A DNA stretch of 64,000 nt from Candidatus Nanopelagicales bacterium (lineage in GTDB: Bacteria; Actinomycetota; Actinomycetes; S36-B12; GCA-2699445), in assembly GCA_037045355.1 (NCBI GenBank), contig JBAOHO010000008.1, positions 186,001-250,000 on the forward strand, given 5' to 3'. The translations under genes and the position numbers were made by a program. Below are positions 8,950 through 18,162 of the stretch, one piece after another; within the stretch, counting starts at the first letter, position 1; each line of letters opens with the position of its first letter. The notes under the pieces were generated by a model. That model was not told where the DNA came from. It made no database searches and was given only the letters and a program-made list of their open reading frames with translations.

Positions 8950-9097
8950 CCCGGCGGGTTCCGCCCAACGCGGATTACCCGGTTCTGGTGGACTGCGCCG
9001 TGAGCGCCGCGAGCAGCAGTACCGGCGGGTGGGAGCCGGATCGATGACGTGGGAGTGTCAGAATCGTTACGGAACCCAAATCGCTGGGGAGGCCGAG

Positions 9098-9418
9098 ATG
9101 TCACGGCACGGACATGAGAAGTACGACGATCCGGCACAGGACGTCGTGGCGGAGCTCTATCACGAACTGTCCGAAGAGTTGGGCACGGACGGACCGGTCG
9201 AGACCTTCGGGCATCCGGCCGAGGATGTGGTCGGGCGATTGGTCGAAGAAGACGAAGGTGCCCGCGCCGACCGCACGGCGGAAGTGCTCGCCCTGGACAC
9301 CCACGACCTGGAAGACCTCACGGCCGAAGAAGCGGCCATGCACTTGGTGACCGAGGACGACGAACAGCGCGACCCCTCACTGACCCGTCGGGCTCGCGAG
9401 GCGCTCGAGGAGTTCTGA
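9098..9418 (+). CDS. Acidic hypothetical protein, 106 residues
   Basis: Start ATG at 9098 chosen because GGGGAGG precedes it by a normal distance. Very acidic (many Glu/Asp, e.g. RLVEEDEGARAD, LVTEDDEQRD) with no signal peptide or membrane segment. Residues 1-45 include DPAQDVVAELYHELSEELG and then HPAEDVVGRLVEED, so the motif PAxDVVxxL occurs twice. I do not recognise the family. It lies divergent to groEL and upstream of the flavoprotein gene. Confidence 0.6.
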   Translation: MSRHGHEKYDDPAQDVVAELYHELSEELGTDGPVETFGHPAEDVVGRLVEEDEGARADRTAEVLALDTHDLEDLTAEEAAMHLVTEDDEQRDPSLTRRAREALEEF

Positions 9419-9473
9419 GTTCCGGCCCGCCATCAAGGACTCCTCACCGGGGCGCCATGGCTAGGGTCAGAGC

Positions 9474-11141
9474 ATGAGCGAAAGTGCGCCCGCCATCATC
9501 CTCGTCGGCAACAGTCACTCCGCACGGCTGCTGGAGGAGTTCGGCCGATACGCCAACGACTACGACGTTCGGTGGGTCGCTACCGCCACCGACGCAGATG
9601 TGCTGGCCCAGGAATTGGTGGGTCAAGGCCGACAGGTAGCCCTTTTCGTCGCCGAATCGGTTCTCACCGATGCCGCGGTGACCGATGCCTTGGACTCTTG
9701 GCGCAGAATCGTTCCGACGGCGCGCCGGGTCGTCGTGGTTCACCGGACGCGGGTCCTGGCCGACCGGGAGTCCCTGGTCCGCGACCTCGCCACAAATCAT
9801 GTCGATGCCTTGCTGTTGATCCCGCAGGGCAAACGAGACGAGGAGTTCCACTCGGCCATCAGTGACCTGCTATCGGACTGGGGTTCGACGGTCGCGGGAC
9901 CCGAGGCCGAATGGGTGCAGATCGTGGCCACCGGGGACGAGCCCGTGACAGTCGAACTCCGACAGTTCCTGGATCGATCGGGGTACCCGTACAAGGTGTA
10001 CGCGCCGGGTTCGTTCACCGGGCGGGCGCTGCTGGCGTTGATGCGAAGTTCCGAACTGCCCATCGTCAAGACCCCGGTCACCGGAACACTCTTCGTCCCG
10101 ACGTCTGCTGCCGACCTCGCCGCCGAGATCTACGGCCGCCCCGACGAACTGCCCGAAGGCACAGTCCTGGATCTGGTGATAGTGGGCGCCGGCCCCGCGG
10201 GGTTGGCGGCCGCCGTTTATGGGGCCTCCGAGGGATTACGGACCATGGCAGTCGAGTCCGACGCGGTTGGCGGCCAGGCCGGCACCAGTTCCCGGATCCG
10301 TAACTACCTTGGCTTCGAACGGGGAATCTCCGGCATGCGCCTGGCCCAGCGCGCGCTCAGCCAGGCGATGACTTTCGGGGCCTGGTTCTTCGTGGGCTCA
10401 GGCGCGGCCTCGATCACCGTGGGGCGCTCCGGCGAGCCACACGTGGTCCACACCGAGCGCGGCCCGGTGACCGCGCGAGCAGTTGTCATCGCGACCGGTA
10501 TGGACTACCGCCGTCTGGAGGTGCCTGACGTCGAAGCTCTCGTGGGCCAGGGTGTCTACTACGGCAGCGCGGTCTCCGCTGCCCGCGAGATGGAAGGGCG
10601 GAACGTTATCGTCGTGGGAGGCGGCAACTCCGCTGGGCAGTCCGCGTTGCACCTGGCCCGATTCGCCGAATCAGTGACCATTGTCGTTCGGCGTCCGAGC
10701 TTGGAAGAGACGATGTCTCAGTACCTGATCGATGAGATCGCTGCCAACCCCCGGGTCCGGCTGCGGACATCCGCGCAGATCGTCGGTGGCGGGGCGCAGG
10801 ACCGACTGCGCTACCTCGACATCAAGGATCTGGCCACGGGAACAGTCGATCGGCACGAAGTAGACGGGTTGTTCCTTCTTCTCGGAGCGGACCCCCATTG
10901 TGGTTGGCTACCCGACGAGATCGCGCTGGATGACCATGGTTTCGTCGTCACGGGTCGCGATGTTCCCGTCGACGGTTGGATCGACGGCGTGCCCCCGGAC
11001 GAGTTGGCGACCTCGGTGCCGGGGATATTCGCCGTGGGGGATGTCCGCTCCGGTTCCATGAAGCGCGTCGCGTCCGCCGTCGGCGAAGGAGCCTCGGTGA
11101 TCCCCATGGTCCACCGCTGGTTGGAAGCCGACCCCCGCTGA
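9474..11141 (+). CDS. Receiver-like/glutaredoxin-like/thioredoxin-reductase-fold fusion lacking the redox CxxC
   Basis: A 555-residue protein in three parts. Residues 1-125 resemble a response-regulator receiver fold (IILVGNSH start, RVVVVHRTRVLA). Residues 150-225 resemble a glutaredoxin-like domain (ELRQFLDRSGYPYKV, then LPIVKTPVTGTLFV) without active cysteines. From 230 on there is a thioredoxin-reductase fold with FAD motif VIVGAGPAGLAAA and NADPH motif VIVVGGGNSAGQSA. Where thioredoxin reductases carry CATC, this protein has GSAV (VYYGSAVSAARE), so it cannot reduce thioredoxin by the usual route. Similar fusions in actinomycetes are annotated as FAD-dependent oxidoreductases; the partner is unknown. 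Confidence 0.75.
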   Translation: MSESAPAIILVGNSHSARLLEEFGRYANDYDVRWVATATDADVLAQELVGQGRQVALFVAESVLTDAAVTDALDSWRRIVPTARRVVVVHRTRVLADRESLVRDLATNHVDALLLIPQGKRDEEFHSAISDLLSDWGSTVAGPEAEWVQIVATGDEPVTVELRQFLDRSGYPYKVYAPGSFTGRALLALMRSSELPIVKTPVTGTLFVPTSAADLAAEIYGRPDELPEGTVLDLVIVGAGPAGLAAAVYGASEGLRTMAVESDAVGGQAGTSSRIRNYLGFERGISGMRLAQRALSQAMTFGAWFFVGSGAASITVGRSGEPHVVHTERGPVTARAVVIATGMDYRRLEVPDVEALVGQGVYYGSAVSAAREMEGRNVIVVGGGNSAGQSALHLARFAESVTIVVRRPSLEETMSQYLIDEIAANPRVRLRTSAQIVGGGAQDRLRYLDIKDLATGTVDRHEVDGLFLLLGADPHCGWLPDEIALDDHGFVVTGRDVPVDGWIDGVPPDELATSVPGIFAVGDVRSGSMKRVASAVGEGASVIPMVHRWLEADPR

Positions 11142-11148
11142 GAGCCCG

Positions 11149-11430
11149 TCAGCCGCCGGCGACGGCCGGGATCACGGCGATGTTCGCGCCGTCAGTGACC
11201 TCGGTGTCGAGCCCGGCGAGGAACCGGACGTCTTCGTCATTCACGTAGACGTTGACGAACCGCCGCAGGGCTCCGTCGTCGTCCAGGATTCGTGCCTTGA
11301 TCCCCGGCGCCTCAGCTTCGAGGGCCTCGAGCGCCGAACCCAGGGTGGCGCCGGCGTCGACCAGGGTGACCTCGGCCGAGTCACCTGTGTAGGTGCGCAA
11401 GATGGTGGGGATGCGAACGGTGACGGCCAT
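11149..11430 (-). CDS. MoaD/ThiS-type ubiquitin-like sulfur carrier
   Basis: 93 residues of beta-grasp fold ending in Gly-Gly (VIPAVAGG), the diglycine that is adenylated and thiocarboxylated in sulfur carriers of the MoaD/ThiS/CysO group. It starts 17 bp after threonine synthase ends on the same strand, so the two form an operon. The pairing of this carrier with thrC and a lone groEL nearby is also seen in Streptomyces. No molybdopterin or thiamin genes are near, which favours a role in amino-acid sulfur transfer; that is inference. Confidence 0.85.
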   Translation of the reverse strand: MAVTVRIPTILRTYTGDSAEVTLVDAGATLGSALEALEAEAPGIKARILDDDGALRRFVNVYVNDEDVRFLAGLDTEVTDGANIAVIPAVAGG

Positions 11431-11447
11431 GGGCCTTCCTTCCGGGT

Positions 11448-12741
11448 TCAGCGGGTGTTGATGACCGCTCGGACTTCGTTGACGGATGGGTCGATGATCG
11501 CAGTAGGTCCGACGTGGTCGGCCACCGCGTCCAGAGTCTTCAATCCGTCGCCGGTGTTGAGTAGGACGGTTTCTGCGTCACGGGCGGCCTGACCGGTCGC
11601 CAGTAGTTTCTGGAAAGTCGCCAGGGTGACCCCGCCCGCGGTCTCGGCGAAAATGCCCTCGGTGCGGGCGAGCAGCCGAATCGCCGTCACGATGTCGGGA
11701 TCACTGACGCTGGCAATCGCGCCTCCTGTGCGCCGCGCCGCATCCAGGGCGTAGGGACCGTCAGCGGGGTTGCCGATGGCTAAGCTCTTGGCGATGGTGT
11801 CGGGTTTGACTGGGCGCACCACGTCCAGACCGTCGGCGAACGCCTGCGCCACAGGGCTGCATCCGTCCGCTTGGGCACCGAACACCCGGTAGGGGGAGGA
11901 CTCGATCAGACCCAGCGTCGTGAGTTCACGCCAGGCCTTGTCGACCTTGGTGAGGAGCGAACCGGATGCCACCGGGATCACGACCTGATCAGGGGTGCGC
12001 CATCCCAGTTGCTCGGCGACTTCGTAGCCGAGGGTCTTGGAGCCCTCGGCGTAGTAGGGCCTCAGATTCACGTTGACGAATCCCCACGAGTCGGTGATGG
12101 GGTCGCCGATCAGTTCGCTGCACAGCCGGTTGACGTCGTCGTAGTTGCCCTGGACTGCCAGCAGGATCCCGCCGTAGGTGGCGGTCGTGATGGTCTTGCC
12201 CGCTTCGAGGTTGGACGGGATCACGACCACCGAATCCTGACCCGCGCGTGCGGCTGCGGCAGCGACCGCGTTGGCAAGGTTGCCGGTCGAGGCGCAGGCG
12301 AGCGTCGTCAACCCCAGGCGGCGAGCGGCTGATTGCGCCACCGCGACCACCCGATCCTTGAACGAGTGCGTCGGGTTGCCGCTGTCGTCCTTGACCCACA
12401 GAGGGGCGGACATGCCCAAGGCATCGGCCAGATTGTCGGCTCTGACCAGCTTGGTCATGCCCGGTTCGAGGTTCGCCTCAGTTCCGGCGTAGGGGGCGAC
12501 AGGGAGGAACGCCGAGTACCGCCACAGGGAGTGGGGTCCGGCTTCGATCGACTCGCGCGTGATGCCGCTGAGGTCGTAGGCGACCTCCAGGGGACCGAAG
12601 CACTCGATGCACGCGTAGGCGGCGCCCAAGGCGTAGGCGGCGCCACATTCCCGGCAGACCAGGCCCGTGGCATTGCCGAAGTCGGGCCCGCGTGGGCGGC
12701 GCAGATTCAGTGGCGGCGGTAGCGGCGGGGGTAAGGGTCAC
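11448..12741 (-). CDS. thrC: Threonine synthase, with an apparent frameshift near its start
   Basis: PLP enzyme converting O-phosphohomoserine to threonine. The PLP lysine is in GNPTHSFKDR, with STGNLANAVAAAAA and PVASGSLLTK downstream. The conserved N-terminal metal-ribbon part, GLVCRECGAAYAL...CIECFGPLEVAYD, is in frame with the body. The only good start, GTG at 12741 with AGGAG before it, is in another frame. Removing one base in 12665-12715 (for example one G of the run before CCCGACTTCGGC) joins them. Without that repair the gene has only an internal TTG near 12629 and would lose two of the four cysteines. Precedes the MoaD-like gene. Confidence 0.92.
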
Positions 12742-13049
12742 GGTGAGATCTCCTCATCTTTCCCTGACGGGACGGACTTGGCACCGACTGAACGGTTGCC
12801 GGGGCTTCGCTGGGCCGTTTCCCTCTGCCCCTCTGGATGAGACTGTTCAATTGTTCCCCACACTGTACTTGAGCACAATGAGTTCCTCGACCACCGCCGA
12901 GTCAACTTCAGCGCCGCCGAGTCAAGCGACCGCTGCCGGATAGCGGGACCATGGTCGCAGGCCGCTGAGTCAGCGGGCCGGCCGGGCGCGACCGTCGTGC
13001 TTGGCCAAGGGCGGCGACGGGGCCGGCGATGGCCGACGAAGGAGTCCGA
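12742..13049. other. Divergent intergenic region, no gene
   Basis: Lies between thrC (leftward) and gpgS (rightward) and should hold both promoters. TTGTTCCCCACACTGTACTT near 12852-12871 and two copies of GCCGAGTCAA (near 12896 and 12916) are visible, but I cannot assign boxes with confidence. Confidence 0.4.
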
Positions 13050-14036
13050 ATGAGACCTGAGGTGCGGTCCTGGTTCGACCGACGTACCTCGAGTGCGTCG
13101 CATTGGCCGTTGGATCGACTCCTCACCGCCAAGGGGGATGCCACTGTCGATGTGATCCTTCCCGCGCTGAACGAGGAGGCGACGGTCGGGGAGATCGTCG
13201 CCTCGGTTCGCGGGGCGCTGATGACCTCGGCATGTCCGCTGGTCGACGACTTGGTGGTGGTCGACACGCACAGTGCCGACGCCACGGCTGAACGAGCTGC
13301 CGCGGCAGGGGCGCGAGTCGTGTCGAGCGCTGACATCCTCCCAGGTGTCGCCTTGGAACGCGGCAAGGGCGAGGCGATGTGGCGGGGACTGGCCGCCACC
13401 AGCGGAGATCTGGTGGTCTTCGTCGATGCCGATCTGCGGTCCTTCACGCCGCACTACATCACCGGCCTCCTGGGGCCGCTCCTGCTCGATGACGGGGTGC
13501 ATCTCGTCAAAGCCGTATACGACCGGCCGCTGGTCAGCGGCGACGTACGGATAGCCGCCGGGGGCGGTCGGGTGACTGAGATCCTGGCTCGCCCGCTGAT
13601 CAATGCCCTGTGGCCGGACCTGTCAGCGGTGGCGCAGCCTCTGTCCGGCGAATACGCCGCCCGTCGCACGCTGTTGGAGGCTTTGCCGATGCCCTGCGGG
13701 TACGGCATCGAGATCGGGTTGTTGGTGGATACCTACCGGTCGGTCGGATTGGACGGGATTGCCCAAGTCGACCTTGGGGAGCGTGAACATCGCCACCAGG
13801 ACGCCACACTGCTGGCGCGGATGTCGGCGCAGATTCTGCACGCAGCGCTGATACGGGCCGACCGCGGTGGCGCCGTGTACGCGCCGGCGGCCATTTCTGC
13901 GTTGCCGGTGTTCAGTCATGACGACGGCACGTTCGACGTCCAGGAGAAGCCCATTCAGACCGTGGAACGGCCACCCCTGTTGACGGTGCCGGAGTACCGC
14001 GAGTCGCGGTCAGCGCCGCGAGCGGTGCACCGCTGA
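13050..14036 (+). CDS. gpgS: Glucosyl-3-phosphoglycerate synthase
   Basis: GT81 family enzyme (328 residues) that transfers glucose from a nucleotide sugar to 3-phosphoglycerate, first step to glucosylglycerate and methylglucose lipopolysaccharides. Motifs: DVILPALNEEATVGEIV (nucleotide-sugar fold), FVDADLRSF near residue 127 (metal-binding DxD), QPLSGEYAARR and CGYGIEIGLLVD. Start at ATG 13050 because GAAGGAG lies 6 bases before; an in-frame ATG at 13029 has no such site. Its 3' end overlaps the convergent DUF3263 gene by 27 bp. Confidence 0.92.
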   Translation: MRPEVRSWFDRRTSSASHWPLDRLLTAKGDATVDVILPALNEEATVGEIVASVRGALMTSACPLVDDLVVVDTHSADATAERAAAAGARVVSSADILPGVALERGKGEAMWRGLAATSGDLVVFVDADLRSFTPHYITGLLGPLLLDDGVHLVKAVYDRPLVSGDVRIAAGGGRVTEILARPLINALWPDLSAVAQPLSGEYAARRTLLEALPMPCGYGIEIGLLVDTYRSVGLDGIAQVDLGEREHRHQDATLLARMSAQILHAALIRADRGGAVYAPAAISALPVFSHDDGTFDVQEKPIQTVERPPLLTVPEYRESRSAPRAVHR

Positions 14037-14303
14037 CCGGGCTTCCTGACGAGTCTGGCGGATGCGGCGCAGTCGGCGCACGAGTACCGGGTCGGTGGCC
14101 AAGGCGGCGTCGCTGTCGATGAGCCGGTTCAAGATCTGGTAGTAGCGGGTGGCGGTCAGGTCGAACTGTTCGCGGATCGCCTCTTCTTTGGCGCCGCCGA
14201 ACCGCCACCATGTCCGTTCGAACTCCAGGATCTTCGCCTGCTGATCGGTGAGGCCGGCCCCCGCTCCGGCTCGCTCGTCGAGGTCGAGTGCCGTGTGGAT
14301 CAT
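14010..14303 (-). CDS. DUF3263 family protein
   Basis: Small helical protein (97 residues from ATG 14303; a GTG at 14336 would add 11). The segment LTDQQAKILEFERTWWRFGGAKEEAIREQFDLTATRYYQ (two parts) is the signature of DUF3263, an actinobacterial family with a helix-turn-helix-like core and unknown role. Convergent to and overlapping gpgS. A weak GGGAAGAG precedes ATG 14303. Confidence 0.8.
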   Translation of the reverse strand: MIHTALDLDERAGAGAGLTDQQAKILEFERTWWRFGGAKEEAIREQFDLTATRYYQILNRLIDSDAALATDPVLVRRLRRIRQTRQEARSAVHRSRR

Positions 14304-14575
14304 CTGAGTTCGCTCTTCCCTTCGTGTCGCCTCCACCGGTACCAGCGCTCAGAATGCGTCGCACTGGCTGCCTGGGAGGTCGCCGTCACTCTACTGTCGA
14401 GGTCCGACATCTCCGCGTATCCGAGGGGCGGTGTTGCTCATCGGCGTACGGCTGGGGGCGCCTTACCCGCGCCGGTTGCCGGCAAACCCGGACCAGGCGG
14501 TAACAGGTGCCCGCGTCCCGATCGTTGTGGTTCCGCTATCTGGGGGAAGCGTTCCGTGAGCCGCCGCTGCACTGA

Positions 14576-14659
14576 GTGAGGGCACTTGTGCACCAAGTGA
14601 GTGCGCTTGTGCACCAAGTGAGTGCGCTTGTGCACCAAGTGAGGGCGCTTCGGCACCGC
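14576..14659. repeat. Four 21-bp tandem repeats in a 400-bp non-coding region
   Basis: Unit GTGAGTGCGCTTGTGCACCAA repeated at 14576, 14597, 14618 and 14639; the middle two are identical, the outer two carry substitutions. 14304-14705 otherwise has no convincing gene; a minus-strand open frame through the repeat reads LVHKRTH over and over and is most likely chance. Confidence 0.85.
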
Positions 14660-14705
14660 GTCAGGGAAGTCCGACCGCGTCGACGTCGGCTCCGAGGCAC
14701 TGGGG

Positions 14706-16841
14706 GTGAGCACGGGGCCCCCGGCATTTCGGTCGTACTGTGACCGGGTGTCTGAATCCTTGTCCGACTACGTCCGCGCCGTGCCGCTGCTCGGTGTCCA
14801 CGCCTTCGCCTTGGGATCGGCCTTGGACTACGGATCGAATCCGGCCTCTCGGCTGCGGACGTGGCGACGCGGTGGCCAGGCATCGTGGGTGGCTGCCGCC
14901 ACCGCCGGCACCGCGGGGCGTCAGCTCTTGCGGGTGCTGGCGACGCTGGGTGGGTGCGCCACAGGTGCGCAGATCGCTTTCCAGACGCAGGGACTCGCCC
15001 CTGAGGTGCTCACCCAGGAACTGGCCCAGTTGGAGGCCGCGGGGCTGGTCACCCAGGGTTCGGACGGCTCGGTGGTGTTGGCTGAGCCGATCCCGGCGGA
15101 CATCCAGGGCATCAGCGTGTCGCTGGCGGACAAGAACGTCATCACCAGTGACCGCCTGGCCGAGATCGCTCGGGAACTCGGGATCTCCCCCATCCCGACT
15201 CGAAAAGGAGATCGGCTCGATGCGATCGCCGCTGTCTTCAATGATCCCGCGCGAGCTGCCCAGATTCGGTCCGAGTTGTCTGATGAGGCCTGGGAGTTGC
15301 TGGCACGCATCGCCGATGTGGGTGGTGTCGGTGTCGACGCCGCAACGCAGGACCCCATTCTCGAGGAGTACCTGACCGAGTCGCAGATGTTCGGGTACTC
15401 CTTCCGGCCGTTGGGCAGAAGTGAGAAGGGCCAAGTGCTGCACCAACTCACCAGCCGCGGTTTGGTGGGAACGGGCTGGGAGTTCGACGTCTGGGTGTGG
15501 AAGGAAGCCTGGCCGCTGCTGAACCGCCCCTTCTTCACCGATTGGCCTACCCGACGGGCAGCGGAAGTGGTCACCGTGGGGGAGGAGCATGTCCGAGTTC
15601 CCCAACTTGTGGCGAACCTGGATCGTTCGCTTCAGGCATGGCGGGTGCACCCGCCGTCTGTGTTGAAGAACGGAGACCAGCGACTGGCCAAATCGGATGC
15701 GCGAGCTTTGGCCAAGTCCCTCGGAGTCCAGCCACGAGTGGTGGACCTCACCGCCCGGTTGGCGATCGGCGTCGGACTACTGCTCGCCAACGTGGTCAGC
15801 GAGTCCGGACGGGGCCGCTACCGGACCGTCGATCGAGTGTGGATGGTCGATCCGACCTTGATGGAGCAGTGGGCCCATGTGGCTCCGGTGCAGCGGTGGC
15901 TCCGGCTGGTCGCCGAATGGTGCCAGCCCGAAGGTCAGTGCTCCGAACAGATGCTCGTCAACCGCCACCTGCTGCTGTGGGAACTGGCGAATTTGCCTCC
16001 CGGTTCGGGATGGAGTCAACCTGACGAGTTCGCGGCGTGGTTCGGCGACCGGTATTCGCCCATGGGAGACGCGGGTGTCGTCAGCGAATGCATCGAGGAT
16101 CTGCGCCACTTGGGGGTGATCCATCCATCCGGTCCACTGGCTTTGACTCAACTCGGTCGCCTGGCACTGCAGGACCCGAAAGCTGCCGCCGAGGTGCCGG
16201 TGGGTAGCGCGAGCGAGGTGGTTGTCCAGGCCGATCACACGATCATTGCTCCCCCTGATCTTCGTGCCGACTTGGTGGCCGAGCTCTCGCTGATCGCGCA
16301 GGTGGAAAGTGACGCTGGGGCGTTCATCTTCCGACTGGATCCGCCACTGATCACCCGGGCGATCCAAGGGGGTGCCACTGAGGAATCGATCATCGGATTC
16401 CTGGCCGAGGTGTCCTCCGTCGAGATGCCCAGCACCATCGAGTGGTTGGTCCGCGATGCGGCTCGGCGCGCCAACCGGGTGACCGTGATCGCGGCGCCCA
16501 CGGTGATCGCGGTCACGAACCCGGCGGATCTGGATACTGCCTGCGCGGTCAAGAGCGCCAAACTGACGAAGGTCTCCGAGACGGTTGCCGTGTCAGACCT
16601 CCCGCACGCCAAGGTCCGAGCGGCGTTGGATCGCGCTGGGCTGGTTCCCGAGGTGGTGTTGGGCGGGTCCAAGAAGCCGCCCCGCTCCCAGACCGTCCCT
16701 CAGTCGCTCATGCCCAGGGCGAGTGGTGAACCGCCCTCAGGACCGCAGTCCGCGCTGGTCGCGGGTGAGATCCCCGCTCGCCTCCAGGTGCGAGGGCCTT
16801 TGGCGTTGACGCCGCAGTTGGTCGACGAGCTCGATCGGTGA
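14706..16841 (+). CDS. Helicase-associated domain protein, paralogue
   Basis: 711-residue relative of the gene at 3216-5354. The shared core is around residues 505-610: SEVVVQADHTIIAPPDL, VESDAGAFIFRLDPPLITRA, STIEWLVRDAARRANRVTVI. The N-terminal part is a series of helical, winged-helix-like segments. Unlike its paralogue it is not next to a helicase gene. Start GTG 14706; a second GTG at 14748 would shorten it by 14 residues. Function unknown; likely DNA repair or nucleic-acid binding by family. Confidence 0.72.
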   Translation: MSTGPPAFRSYCDRVSESLSDYVRAVPLLGVHAFALGSALDYGSNPASRLRTWRRGGQASWVAAATAGTAGRQLLRVLATLGGCATGAQIAFQTQGLAPEVLTQELAQLEAAGLVTQGSDGSVVLAEPIPADIQGISVSLADKNVITSDRLAEIARELGISPIPTRKGDRLDAIAAVFNDPARAAQIRSELSDEAWELLARIADVGGVGVDAATQDPILEEYLTESQMFGYSFRPLGRSEKGQVLHQLTSRGLVGTGWEFDVWVWKEAWPLLNRPFFTDWPTRRAAEVVTVGEEHVRVPQLVANLDRSLQAWRVHPPSVLKNGDQRLAKSDARALAKSLGVQPRVVDLTARLAIGVGLLLANVVSESGRGRYRTVDRVWMVDPTLMEQWAHVAPVQRWLRLVAEWCQPEGQCSEQMLVNRHLLLWELANLPPGSGWSQPDEFAAWFGDRYSPMGDAGVVSECIEDLRHLGVIHPSGPLALTQLGRLALQDPKAAAEVPVGSASEVVVQADHTIIAPPDLRADLVAELSLIAQVESDAGAFIFRLDPPLITRAIQGGATEESIIGFLAEVSSVEMPSTIEWLVRDAARRANRVTVIAAPTVIAVTNPADLDTACAVKSAKLTKVSETVAVSDLPHAKVRAALDRAGLVPEVVLGGSKKPPRSQTVPQSLMPRASGEPPSGPQSALVAGEIPARLQVRGPLALTPQLVDELDR

Positions 16842-16867
16842 GCTCGATCGACAGGTGAGCTCGATCC
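16827..16867. repeat. Three copies of GAGCTCGATC across a stop codon
   Basis: GAGCTCGATC occurs at 16827, 16840 and 16857, spanning the end of the preceding gene and its downstream spacer. Probably replication slippage. Confidence 0.7.
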
Positions 16868-16896
16868 GTGAGAGTGCGTGGTCGTGAGCCTCGGCA

Positions 16897-17652
16897 TCAC
16901 TTCTGTTTGGGAGTGACGGCCCGCGCGAACAGGTACCCCCAGCCATTCGTCGCCCAGTGCAACCCCATCGGCGCGAAGAGCGACCCGGACCCGATCCGCA
17001 GGCCACAGAACACGATCCCGCCGATGGTTGTCGTGACGACCGATCCCACGATGGCGATGATGCGGGCCAGATGACCTCCGCCACCGACTTCACCGAGGCG
17101 ACTGTTTCGCTCATGCAGGTCCAGGGAGGGCAGGATGTGCCACAGCCCGAACAGCAGCGACGACCACACTGTCGCCCACACGATCCCGTACCGGCGCGCC
17201 AACATCGCCCACAGCACACCCCGGAAGGCGATCTCCTCGAACAGGACCGTCCCGAAGGGCAACTCGACCAGTGACTGCCAGAACAGGCGGGGCAAGGACA
17301 GCCCGGCGATGTTCTGGTCGTGAAACGCCTGGCGGGTGCGACGCCAGGTGCTTCCGACGGCGTAGATCGCGAAGACCACGAGCATCGCGATACCGCCCCA
17401 GATCAGGCCTCGGATCCAGGTTCGCGGAGCCAACCCCAGGTCCCCCCAGGTGCAGCCATCCATCACCCCGAGCGCGAGGACCACGACTGATCCTCCCAGT
17501 GCCCAGAACAGGTAGTAACCCGGTACCGCTTTGTTGGCGGCGACATTGATCAGCAGCAGCAGTACGATGACGGCCACCACGGGCCACCACGGCAGGTTGG
17601 GTTCCAGTCCGGGCAGGGCGTAACTGTTGTCGTACAGCCACTCCATGAACAT
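16897..17652 (-). CDS. CPBP family intramembrane glutamic endopeptidase
   Basis: 251-residue polytopic protein with about seven hydrophobic helices. Family motifs: EEIAFRG (E139, E140, R144), FGLWH near residue 170 and LHWATN near 234, which together form the active site of CAAX-type/CPBP proteases. These cleave within or at the membrane; bacterial substrates are mostly unknown, several protect against bacteriocins. Monocistronic, convergent to the preceding gene. Confidence 0.88.
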   Translation of the reverse strand: MFMEWLYDNSYALPGLEPNLPWWPVVAVIVLLLLINVAANKAVPGYYLFWALGGSVVVLALGVMDGCTWGDLGLAPRTWIRGLIWGGIAMLVVFAIYAVGSTWRRTRQAFHDQNIAGLSLPRLFWQSLVELPFGTVLFEEIAFRGVLWAMLARRYGIVWATVWSSLLFGLWHILPSLDLHERNSRLGEVGGGGHLARIIAIVGSVVTTTIGGIVFCGLRIGSGSLFAPMGLHWATNGWGYLFARAVTPKQK

Positions 17653-17722
17653 TCGGCCCTCCGGCCACTGATCGTAGTTCCCACGTGGGGAACTGGGCGG
17701 TCGGCGGATCCACGCCCCCGGG

Positions 17723-18142
17723 TCAACTGGCTTCGCTGAACTCCTGGAGCTTCTGGGTGCATTGGGTCACCTGGGTGATGCCCTCAGGGTTGTCAAAGAG
17801 TTCACCCGCGAGACTCGACGCTTGCGCCTGTAGGTTCTGGATCTGCTCCTGAAGTTCCTTCGTGTCGGCGTTCAAGGGGTCCGACGCAGCCTTGCGCGAC
17901 GCCTTGAGGAACTCGTCGACCGCCTCGCAGTACTGGTCCGCAGCGTCTGCGTCGACGCCTGGGTCCGTCGTCGGAGTGGGGTCCGCGAAGTTCGGTGGTG
18001 CGGTCGTGTTCTCGACCTGCGGCGCGGTGGTTGCCGCGCTGGTGGGCTGCTCGGGGGCGGGAGCGGAGGTCTGCGGTGCGGACTGTTGACCACAGGCAGC
18101 AAGCACCAGGGGGGCGACCAGTAAGAGAAGCAGTCGTCTCAT
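17723..18142 (-). CDS. Putative lipoprotein
   Basis: 139 residues. Signal MRRLLLLLVAPLVLAAC with a clear lipobox (LAAC, Cys17), then a Ser/Thr/Pro/Ala-rich linker to about residue 65 and a small helical domain with two cysteines (DQYCEAVDEF and VTQCTQKLQ) likely forming a disulfide. Anchored on the outside of the membrane. No function recognised. Confidence 0.75.
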   Translation of the reverse strand: MRRLLLLLVAPLVLAACGQQSAPQTSAPAPEQPTSAATTAPQVENTTAPPNFADPTPTTDPGVDADAADQYCEAVDEFLKASRKAASDPLNADTKELQEQIQNLQAQASSLAGELFDNPEGITQVTQCTQKLQEFSEAS

Positions 18143-18162
18143 GGTGCGCGCCTCATTGTGTC

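Noticed and set aside
12455..12673. Alternative small proteins at the thrC 5' end
   Set aside because: They are off-frame readings; the conserved Cys motifs of threonine synthase account for this sequence.
14438..14713. Minus-strand frame reading LVHKRTH repeats
   Set aside because: Produced by the 21-bp tandem repeat; no start context, and codon use unlike real genes.
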